From the NCBI RefSeq assembly GCF_008120935.1, contig NZ_RDBO01000020.1, positions 1-64,000 of the forward strand: 64,000 nucleotides of DNA, given 5' to 3'. Positions within the stretch are counted from its first letter, which is position 1. The number at the start of each line of letters is the position of its first letter. Positions 7,356 to 15,003 of the stretch are shown here, piece after piece. The position numbers and the translations under genes are program-made. The notes under the pieces were generated by a model. The model had not been told where the DNA came from. It was given only the letters and a program-made list of their open reading frames with translations, and did not search any database. This DNA is from Streptomyces sp. sk2.1 (GTDB taxonomy: Bacteria > Actinomycetota > Actinomycetes > Streptomycetales > Streptomycetaceae).

Positions 7356-10300
7356 TCAGGCGTCCTGCTCCGCGGGGGTCCGGTCGGTACCGGGCGGTGT
7401 CGTGGCGCGCTTGAACATGCGGGTGGCGGTGATCTCGCCGTGCACCGTCCCGCCGCCCGGGTCCTGCTGCGGCAGGCCGGGGCGCAGGTGCTCCTCCACG
7501 CTGATGTACTTCAGCCCGGCCCGCAGGTCCGCGTCATTGCGCAACCGGATGACCAGCGGGAATTCCGCGAGTGCCGTGGTGTCGAACAGTCCGGTCGTGT
7601 AGAGCAGCTGCACGCCCAGGGCGTCGGACACCGCGCGCTGGAGCTCCAGCAGATAGGTGGCGTTGGCGCGGCCGATGGGGTTGTCCAGGAAGAGGGTGCC
7701 CGCGTGCCGGTGCTGGTGGCGGTCCCGTCCCCGGTCGTTGCTGCGCAGCGCGGCCATGGTGCAGTACAGGGCGATGGCAGCGGTGAGCAGCTGGCCGCCG
7801 GAGAAGACGTCGCCCATCTGTCCGACCGGGACGCGCTCGGCGCGGAGCACCGCGTCCGGCTTGAGGATCTCCACGGCGACGCCCCTGGGCTCCAGCGCCG
7901 CCTGCACACCGCGCAGCAGGAGGGACATGCCGTCCCTGCGCAGGTCGGAGTTCTTCCTCAGCGCGGCGCGGGTGGCCTCGTCGATGACCTCGCCGAGCCG
8001 CTCGGTGAGCGTCGCCTGGTCGGGTTCCTCGAAGCGGATGCGGAGGAATTCCTGACCGGACCACTCCCCCAGCCCCTCCGGCAGCCGGGAGAGCCGCTGG
8101 GCGGAGCGCAGGGTGGTGAGCGCGGACTCCACGAGACCGCGCAGCCGGTCGACGATGGAGTCGCGGTTGCGTTCCAGCTGGGCCAGTTCGTCGGTGAGCA
8201 CGCGGAGCCGGGGCGCGAAGGCGACGGCCCACTTCTCGGCGTGCTCGGGCAGCGCCGCGGCGGGCAGTTCGCGGATCTGCTGGCGCGCGGGGGTGCGGAC
8301 CTGTTCGTAGCGGGTGGAGTTGGCGTGCCGTACGAGGACGTCGCTCGCTTCCCGTACGGCGCTCTCGGCGGCGGAGAGGTCGGTGGCGCAGCCGCGCAGC
8401 GAGCGGCGGGCCTCGGCCGCGGACTGCCGGGCCTCGTCGAGGCTGCCGGGGTACGGCTCGGGGGCCTCGGCGTCGTCGTCCGCGCCGTGGTCCCTGAGCA
8501 GGTCCCGCAGGAGCGCGGCCGTCTCGTCGAAGCCGCCCGCCGAGTCCTCGGCGGTGCGGTGGGCGTGCAGCAGCTCGGCGTGGGCGGCGCGGGCGGTGTC
8601 CAGCGTCGCGGTGGCGGAGGCCAGTTCGGCCGTGGCGGTGCGCAGGAGGGCCTGGGCCTGCTCGGCATCGGCGGGGACCAGCTCGTCGGGGAGTTCGGTG
8701 TGGTGGGACTCGCCGTCGGCCGGGGCCAGGCGCTCGGCCTCGCCGCGCAGCCGGCCCAGTTGCTCGCTCGCCGTGGAGGCCCGGGTCTCCAGGAGCTGCA
8801 CCAGGGACTCGGCACGGGCCGCGGCGGCCTGCCGGGAGGGCCCGTCGGCTCCGTCGGTTCCTTCGAGGAGCTGGGCGGCCCGGGTGCGGACCTTGTTGGT
8901 GAGCCGGTCCAGTTCGGCGAGGGCGGCGCTCTCGTCGCTCTCGGCGCGGGCCTGCTCGGCGCGCAGGTCCGCGCCGACGCCCACCTTCTCGTACAGCTGG
9001 GAGGCGGCCCGGTACGCCTCGCGCAGGGCGGGGAGCGCGGGGCGCGGGGCGTCGCCGTCGGGCTCCGGGAGCTGCTCGGGGGCGCCCGCGATCTCGGCGC
9101 GTTCGGCGCGCAGGGCGCGGGCCGTGCGCCGGGCGTCGTCGGCGGCGCGCTGCGCGGCCCTGCGGTCCTCGTCGGCGGCGCGGGCCCGCTCCAGGCAGAC
9201 GGTGGCGCGGGCCTCGGACTCGGCCGCCTCGTCGGTCAGTTCGCGGAGCTTCGCCTGCCAGCCGGCGCGTTCACGGAGCCGGTACGCCAGGCCCGCGAGG
9301 GCGTCGGCGGCCCGGCGGGCGCGCTGGGCCGCCTCCTGGCGCTCGTCGCGGACGCGGGCGGTGTCCGCGGCCGCCTCGTCGGCCTCGGCGCGCACCGTAC
9401 GGGCTTCCGCGAGTTCGGCCTCGGCCGTCTCCGCTGCGGTGCGGGCGGTGCCGGCGGCCTCGGCGAGTTCGGCGAGCATGCCGGGCGGGCAGTCGGCGCG
9501 CCAGGAACCGATGCGGGCGGCGAGGGCGCGGTCCGCGGCGAGCCGGGCGGCGAGGGCGCGGATGTCCTCGTCGCGCGCCGCGGCCCGGGTCCTGAGGGCC
9601 TGTCGTTCCTCGTCGGCCGCGTGCTCGTCGTGCATCGCCGGGTTCGGCGGGACGAGGAACACGCCCTCGGTGTGGGGGCCCGCGGCCGGGACGGGGGCGA
9701 GCAGGGCCGCGGCGGTGCCGACGGCGACCGCGGAACGCGGCAGCAGGGCGGCGCCGTCGAGGACCTCGCGGGCGCGGGCGTGCGAGTCGGGGTCGGTGAT
9801 GACCACGCCGTCGACCAGCTCGGGGCGGGTCGCGAGGACCGCCGCGTGGTCGGCGGGGTCCACGGCCTGGGCGAGGTACCGCCAGCCGGGCAGGGCGGGG
9901 ATGCCGTGCTCGCCGAGGTACTCGACGGTGGCCAGGACGTCGGGCCCGGGAGGCAGCAGACCCCCGTCGCCGAGCGCGCCGAGGATCCGCGCGTCGTCGG
10001 CGGCCGCCGTGCGCAGCTCGAAGAGGCGTCGTTCGGCGGAGCCGATGCCCTGGTCGAGCAGCTCCCGCAGTTCGTCGGCGCTGCGGTCGAACTCCTGGGC
10101 CGTGAGCGACCGTTCGCGAACGCCGGGCTGCTGCCCGGGGCCGGTGGGCGCCCGGTCGTCCCGCTCTCCCCCGGCGGGGCGCGAGCCCGTTCCGGCCGGG
10201 CCGGTTTCGGTGCCGTCCGTGCCGTGCGGTGCGGGAAGGCCCAGCAGGTCGGCCAGCCGGTGGTCGGCGGCGATCGACTCGGCGGCCCTGAACTCGGCCT

Positions 10301-12074
10301 CGTACGACTGCTCCGCGGCCTGTGCGGCGTCGGCGGCACGGGCCGCGGCGAGTTCGGCGCGGCTCTCGGCGGCCGCGGCCTCCCTGGCCCGGTCGGCCGC
10401 CGTGCGGGCGGCCTCCCTGGCGGTGTCCCAGGCGGCGACGGCGGACTGCTCGGCGTCGCTCGCGGCGAGGGCGGCGCGCGCCGGGTCGGCGTCGGGCGCG
10501 GTGTCGTCGAGCCAGCCGGCCCGTACCGCCTGGGCCGTCTCCTGTTCGACCTCGGCGAGGCGCTGGCGCAGGTGTCCGGCCTCGCTGCGGGCGCGCTGGG
10601 CCTCGGTGGCGGCGGTGGTGGCGTCCCGGTGGGCGGTCTCGCCCGCGCTCTGCAGGGCGTCGGAACGCTCCTCCTCCTCGTTGGCCAGGTTCTCCCCGGC
10701 CTCCGCGGCGATGTGCAGGGCCTGTACCAGGTCGGCGGCGGCCTCGGCACGGGCGGCGAGCGCGGGCGCGGCGTCCCGTTCGGCCTCCCGGATCGCGGCG
10801 GCCACCCGTGCGGAGCGGTCGCCGGCCGCGCGGTGCCGCAGCACGGCCTCGGCGGCCTGCCAGGCGGAGTGCAGGGTGCGGGCGTCGACCAGTTCGCGGC
10901 GCTGGGCGGCGGCGCCCTTCTCCGCAGCGGCCAGGGCCAGGGAGGCGTGCCGGTAGGCCAGTTCGGCGGCGGCCAGGGCGCTGCGGCCGCGTGCTTCTTC
11001 GGCCGTGGTGACGGTGTGGGCGGCGCCCGTCACCTGCTGGGCGAGTTCGGTGCTGCGGCCGCGTTCCTGACCGGCCCGGACGGAGAGCCTGCGGGCGAGC
11101 GTACGGGTGCGGCGCTCGGCGCCGGCGTGGATGTCCCGGGCGCGGGAGCGGGTGCCCGCGGCCTCCACGATCCGTCCGAGCAGGTCGACCGAGCCCGCCG
11201 TGAAGTCCCGTTCGGCGGTCAGCTCGGCCCGGCGGCCCAGTTTGTTGCCGAAGCCGCCGACCAGGTCCGCGAGGCCGTCCGTGTCCCGGGTGTCGGTGAC
11301 GGCCCGCAGCAGCAGGTCGGTGAAGTCGGAGTCCTTCTTGACCGCGAAGAGGCCCGCCGCCTCGCCCTCGTCGGCGTTCATCTCGCGCTGGTAGCGGAAG
11401 AGTTCGGGGTCGAGTCCGAGGTCCCCGAGGTGTTCGTTCCACCGGTCGTGGATCTCTTCCCAGTGCACGTCGAGGTGCTGGTAGAACTTGCCCGCCTCGG
11501 TCAGGGCGTCGCGGAAGCCCTTCATCGTGCGCCGTCGGCCCCGTGCGCCGGAGGCGCCTTCGGCGGACGGGCGTACGGAGGTGGCCTCGGCGACCGGCAG
11601 GGAGTCCAGGCTGAGTCCGGGTCCGGGCCGGAAGGAGTACCAGGCCTCGGCGAACTTCCTCGGGTCGTTGGAGACCTGCCGGCCGCGCCATTCGCTGACC
11701 TTGCCGACGACCACGCACTCGCCGGTGAGGGTGTGCTGCCACTCCAGGGCGACGTGTCCGCAGTCGTCGGCGAGGAGGAACTTGCGCAGCACGCCGGAGC
11801 TGGCCCCGCCGAGGGTGTTGCGGTGGCCGGGCAGCATCACCGAGAAGATCAGCTTCAGCAGCACCGACTTGCCGCCGCCGTTCTCCAGGAAGAGCACACC
11901 GGCGGGTGCCGGGCGGCGCGGCGGGCCGACCGGCTCCTCCTCGAAGAACTCCGCCTGGGCCGGCGCGGGGTTGGGCACGGGCTCGCCCACTCCGCGCAGG
12001 TCAAGCACGGTGTCGGCGTAGCGCGCACCGGCAGGCCCGATGGAGTAGAGGCGGACCCGGGACAGCTCGTACAT
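7356..12074 (-). CDS. MukB/JetC-like SMC ATPase
   Basis: This 1572-aa protein has the layout of an SMC ATPase. The N-terminal half-domain has Walker A ENGGGKS (residues 64-70). A long Ala/Glu/Arg-rich coiled coil runs to about 680, a globular hinge-like region spans about 680-820 (with PGWRYLAQ and VDGVVITDPD), a returning coil follows, and the C-terminal half has signature FSGGQ (about 1424) and Walker B TLFLDNPIG (about 1460). The size matches MukB (about 1490 aa) and JetC more than canonical SMC. The residue after the Walker B aspartate is Asn (codon at 7680-7682), where the catalytic Glu normally sits. It is the last gene of a leftward three-gene set, 75 bp after its partner, and no JetD-like nuclease follows. 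DNA loop extrusion is the family role; plasmid defence is not shown. Confidence 0.82.
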   Translation of the reverse strand: MYELSRVRLYSIGPAGARYADTVLDLRGVGEPVPNPAPAQAEFFEEEPVGPPRRPAPAGVLFLENGGGKSVLLKLIFSVMLPGHRNTLGGASSGVLRKFLLADDCGHVALEWQHTLTGECVVVGKVSEWRGRQVSNDPRKFAEAWYSFRPGPGLSLDSLPVAEATSVRPSAEGASGARGRRRTMKGFRDALTEAGKFYQHLDVHWEEIHDRWNEHLGDLGLDPELFRYQREMNADEGEAAGLFAVKKDSDFTDLLLRAVTDTRDTDGLADLVGGFGNKLGRRAELTAERDFTAGSVDLLGRIVEAAGTRSRARDIHAGAERRTRTLARRLSVRAGQERGRSTELAQQVTGAAHTVTTAEEARGRSALAAAELAYRHASLALAAAEKGAAAQRRELVDARTLHSAWQAAEAVLRHRAAGDRSARVAAAIREAERDAAPALAARAEAAADLVQALHIAAEAGENLANEEEERSDALQSAGETAHRDATTAATEAQRARSEAGHLRQRLAEVEQETAQAVRAGWLDDTAPDADPARAALAASDAEQSAVAAWDTAREAARTAADRAREAAAAESRAELAAARAADAAQAAEQSYEAEFRAAESIAADHRLADLLGLPAPHGTDGTETGPAGTGSRPAGGERDDRAPTGPGQQPGVRERSLTAQEFDRSADELRELLDQGIGSAERRLFELRTAAADDARILGALGDGGLLPPGPDVLATVEYLGEHGIPALPGWRYLAQAVDPADHAAVLATRPELVDGVVITDPDSHARAREVLDGAALLPRSAVAVGTAAALLAPVPAAGPHTEGVFLVPPNPAMHDEHAADEERQALRTRAAARDEDIRALAARLAADRALAARIGSWRADCPPGMLAELAEAAGTARTAAETAEAELAEARTVRAEADEAAADTARVRDERQEAAQRARRAADALAGLAYRLRERAGWQAKLRELTDEAAESEARATVCLERARAADEDRRAAQRAADDARRTARALRAERAEIAGAPEQLPEPDGDAPRPALPALREAYRAASQLYEKVGVGADLRAEQARAESDESAALAELDRLTNKVRTRAAQLLEGTDGADGPSRQAAAARAESLVQLLETRASTASEQLGRLRGEAERLAPADGESHHTELPDELVPADAEQAQALLRTATAELASATATLDTARAAHAELLHAHRTAEDSAGGFDETAALLRDLLRDHGADDDAEAPEPYPGSLDEARQSAAEARRSLRGCATDLSAAESAVREASDVLVRHANSTRYEQVRTPARQQIRELPAAALPEHAEKWAVAFAPRLRVLTDELAQLERNRDSIVDRLRGLVESALTTLRSAQRLSRLPEGLGEWSGQEFLRIRFEEPDQATLTERLGEVIDEATRAALRKNSDLRRDGMSLLLRGVQAALEPRGVAVEILKPDAVLRAERVPVGQMGDVFSGGQLLTAAIALYCTMAALRSNDRGRDRHQHRHAGTLFLDNPIGRANATYLLELQRAVSDALGVQLLYTTGLFDTTALAEFPLVIRLRNDADLRAGLKYISVEEHLRPGLPQQDPGGGTVHGEITATRMFKRATTPPGTDRTPAEQDA

Positions 12075-12149
12075 GGCGGCGGACTCTCGTCGTTCGGGCG
12101 GTGAAGGCGGTGGGGCGGTGGAGGCGGTGGGGTTGCGAAGGAGAGGTGG

Positions 12150-13076
12150 TCAGGAGTGGAAGGGCAGACCGGCGTCGGCGACCAGTTCCAGGTCGTCGGG
12201 GTCGGGCGGCGGGAGGAGCGTCGCCGTGCCGTCGGTGACCGGGACGACGCCGAGTTCCAGCAGTTCGGCCATGGCGGCGCCGCCGGCCATGTCGCGCACC
12301 TGGAGCTGGTAGCGGGCGGTGGTGCGGAAGGCGCCGCCGGCGTCGTCCCCGGTGCGCTGGAGGAAACCGGAGTCGGTGAGGAAGGCGACGGCCTTCCCGA
12401 CGATGCCGGTGGTGGAACCGGCCAGCCGGCGGGCGTCCTTCGTCGCGCCGGTGGCGCTGCGCCGGGCGTAGATCCGCCATGCGGCTTCGAGTCCGGGGGC
12501 GTCGGTGGCCGGGTCGGTGTTGTCCCCGTGCTCCTCCGCGCGCTCCTCCAGCCGGCGGCACGCCTGACGTACGAAGGAGTCGACGCCGTTGACCGTGATG
12601 CGGCCGATGTACGCGTCGTCGGCGAGGTCCTCGGGGCGGGGGAAGGCCATCGTGGCGACGGCGAGGTGCGCGAGCCCGTGCAGGAAGCGGTCGGCGGAGT
12701 CGGAGGAGGCGCGGCGGGCGTAGTCGCCCATGCGGACGGCGAAGACGGAGTCCTCCCCCGCCGTCACGGCCATGCCCGCGCGGGTCGACACCTCCAGCAC
12801 GACCAGGCCCAGCCCGGTCGCCACCGCGTCGGCGAGCCGGGCGAAGGCGGGCTCCTCCCGGTAGCGGCGGAGCAGTTCGGCGTACTCGGCGTCGCGGGCG
12901 GGCAGCAGTTTGGGCTGGAGGCCGAAGGCGACGAGCCGGGCGGCGTCCGCGGCGTCGGCCGGGGTGACGGACGCGGTGGTGGGGCCCGTCGGGGCGGCGG
13001 GCGCCGCGCCCTCGGTGACGTACGCGGCGGCCGGCTCGCCCCACGCGTCGGCGTGCTGTGCGCGGTGGTCGCTCAC
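12150..13076 (-). CDS. Putative MukE/JetB-like (KITE) partner of the SMC protein
   Basis: This protein of 308 aa starts at GTG 13076, chosen because AAGGAG lies 8 bp upstream (13085-13090); a longer frame to 13217 would translate a 45-bp repeat and is unlikely. The C-terminal half reads like a winged helix (VGKAVAFLTDSGFLQRT, then FRTTARYQLQVRDM), which is the fold expected of MukE/JetB/KITE subunits. Its place between a kleisin-size gene and the SMC gene supports this. No catalytic motif is visible. Assignment rests on gene order, size and secondary-structure impression, not on a strong motif. Confidence 0.55.
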   Translation of the reverse strand: MSDHRAQHADAWGEPAAAYVTEGAAPAAPTGPTTASVTPADAADAARLVAFGLQPKLLPARDAEYAELLRRYREEPAFARLADAVATGLGLVVLEVSTRAGMAVTAGEDSVFAVRMGDYARRASSDSADRFLHGLAHLAVATMAFPRPEDLADDAYIGRITVNGVDSFVRQACRRLEERAEEHGDNTDPATDAPGLEAAWRIYARRSATGATKDARRLAGSTTGIVGKAVAFLTDSGFLQRTGDDAGGAFRTTARYQLQVRDMAGGAAMAELLELGVVPVTDGTATLLPPPDPDDLELVADAGLPFHS

Positions 13077-13106
13077 GACTGTCGCTCCTTGCTGCGGAAA
13101 CTCTTC

Positions 13107-13218
13107 GGTACGGGGCGGACGGCACGGACTCTCGCGACCGCGGTCCGGGACGGTACGGGGCGGGCGGCACGGGCTCTCGCCGTGGGCGTCCGGGGCGGTA
13201 CGGGGCGGGCGGCGCACG
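13107..13218. repeat. 45-bp tandem repeat (2.5 copies)
   Basis: Units run 13107-13151, 13152-13196 and a partial copy 13197-13218, each beginning GGTACGGGGCGG. They fill the gap between the two SMC partner genes, just upstream of the ribosome binding site of the downstream one. The repeat keeps a reading frame open (15-aa period) but is probably non-coding. Confidence 0.75.
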
Positions 13219-13317
13219 TGCCGACGGATGTCATATGCCCGCCGACGGGCCGGGGGCGCCCCCGGCCGGTCGACGCCGTCCGGGAGAGCGGGTGGCGGGC
13301 CGGGCGCGCCGCGCCGG

Positions 13318-14844
13318 TCATGACGCCTCCGAGCGGTCCGCGGCCATCCCGACCGCGTCGAGCAGGGCCGTGCCCACGATCAGGTCGGCGCCGCCGAACT
13401 CCGGGTCGTCGAGCTGCGTCCCGTCGTCCACGGAGAACAGCAGGCGCTGCTCCCCCTGCCGGTAGGCCGTGCCGACCGGCGGGCTCGCGGCGTGCACCGC
13501 GAGCAGGGCGACCAGGTAGGGAAGTTCCGGATCGCGGCGGCGGGCCTCGGCGAGGAGTCCGGAGAGCCGTCTCGGGGCGTCGTGCTCCAGGTCGAGGAGC
13601 TCCATGGCGCTCGCGAGCTGCTCCTCGCTGAACCGGCTGTCGTCCGGGGTGGCGATCAGATCGGGCTCGGGCATCTCGGCGCCCAGGTGCTCCCGCTCCA
13701 GGGGCGGGGTGAGCAGCAGGCCGACGAGGTCGCCCATCCGCACCGAGGAGGGGGTGCGCAGCCCGGTGCCGCGGGCGAAGAAGGCGTCGGTGACGCGGAT
13801 GGCCCGTTCCACGGGGAGCGGCAGCAGCGGGGCGACGAGCTGGCCGTAGAGGTCGAGGCCGGTGCGGGCGGCGGGGGTGGCGAACGCCTGCCGGTCCTGT
13901 TCGGCGCGGAAGAGCGGGCCGGCCTCCAGCAGTCGGGACTGCAGCTGGGTGTGGCGGCGGATGCAGTCCTTGACGATGTCGACGAGTTCGGCGGCGCGCC
14001 TCTTGTGCTCGGGCTCCTCGGCCTCGTCACGGGCCTTGCGGATGTTGGTGAGGATCGCGTTCTCGTGGCGGTAGCGGTCGGCCACGTGGTCCAGCGCCTC
14101 GGCGATCATGTCGGGCACCGCGTTGAGCCAGTCGACCGCCCGGACGTTGCGCCGGGTGGCCTCCAGCGTCTTGCGGAGGGTCTCCGCGTACTGGACGGTG
14201 CGGTAGCGGGCCTGTTCGGCGGCGAGCTGCGCGTCCGCGAGGCGGCCCCGGCTGATGAGGACCTCCAGCTTGACCTCGGCGGCGATCTGGGCGCTGGTGA
14301 CGTCCGTGTCGAGGGCGCCGACCAGGACGTTGACGGCCTCGTCGGTGGTGCGGAGGTAGACCGCGCCGCCGTGGCCCGGGACCTCCTCGATCAGTTTGAA
14401 GTCGTAGTCCCTGCGGGTGTAGAGGCCGTCGGCGCCGAAGGTGCCGTACACGGCGCGGAATCCGCGGTCCACGCTGCCGACGTTGATCAGGTTCTCCAGC
14501 ACCCAGCGGGCCACCCGCTCGTGCTCGGCGGCCGGGCGGGCCGGGGCCTGGGCGGCGACGCGGGGAAGCAGCCTGGCCACTATCTGGTCGTGGTCGGCAC
14601 CGGTGTCGAAGTCCATGTTGAGCGTCACGAGGTCGATCGCGGCGAGCGCCACCTCGGCCATCGCGTAGACCGTGTACTCCCCGGCCAGATTCGCCTTGCG
14701 CACATCGAGGTCGTGCAGCGGCGCCGTGCAGGCGAGCGCGCGCAGCCGCCGCGCGAGCCCCTCGTCGGCGGCCGGACCCGGGGCGGGTCGCGGCCCCGCG
14801 CTGAGCTGGGGCGCAGCGTTGTCCGTGTAGGCAGGCGAAGTCAC
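13318..14844 (-). CDS. Putative MukF/JetA-like (kleisin-type) subunit
   Basis: This 508-aa protein starts at GTG 14844. It is largely helical, with a long central helical stretch (about residues 205-300, e.g. AEQARYRTVQYAETLRKTLE) and a C-terminal part rich in short hydrophobic strands. MukF/JetA/MksF kleisins are of this size, are helical in the middle and are encoded first in the cassette, as here. No motif proves it, so the call depends on the SMC and KITE-like genes downstream. The three genes run in one direction with gaps of 241 and 73 bp, so an operon is likely though not overlapping. Confidence 0.5.
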   Translation of the reverse strand: MTSPAYTDNAAPQLSAGPRPAPGPAADEGLARRLRALACTAPLHDLDVRKANLAGEYTVYAMAEVALAAIDLVTLNMDFDTGADHDQIVARLLPRVAAQAPARPAAEHERVARWVLENLINVGSVDRGFRAVYGTFGADGLYTRRDYDFKLIEEVPGHGGAVYLRTTDEAVNVLVGALDTDVTSAQIAAEVKLEVLISRGRLADAQLAAEQARYRTVQYAETLRKTLEATRRNVRAVDWLNAVPDMIAEALDHVADRYRHENAILTNIRKARDEAEEPEHKRRAAELVDIVKDCIRRHTQLQSRLLEAGPLFRAEQDRQAFATPAARTGLDLYGQLVAPLLPLPVERAIRVTDAFFARGTGLRTPSSVRMGDLVGLLLTPPLEREHLGAEMPEPDLIATPDDSRFSEEQLASAMELLDLEHDAPRRLSGLLAEARRRDPELPYLVALLAVHAASPPVGTAYRQGEQRLLFSVDDGTQLDDPEFGGADLIVGTALLDAVGMAADRSEAS

Positions 14845-15003
14845 GGTGCACAGATTAGGTCCTCACACTGACACCGGTCGAAACGACGCAGAAGCGACCC
14901 CCGCCCGGGGTCGTCGCCCGGCGGCCCGGCGGCCGCCGTCACCGTCGTCGTGCGGGGCTCCGGCGGTGCGGTCGGCGCCGTCGCGCGAAGCCCCGCGGCG
15001 CGG

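Noticed and set aside
7440-12104. 1554-codon plus-strand frame across the SMC gene
   Set aside because: Antisense shadow of the SMC coding sequence; Gly/Val-rich with no domain.
12150-13217. Longer N-terminus of the KITE-like protein from GTG 13217
   Set aside because: The extra 47 residues are translated 45-bp repeats, and a good ribosome binding site precedes GTG 13076.
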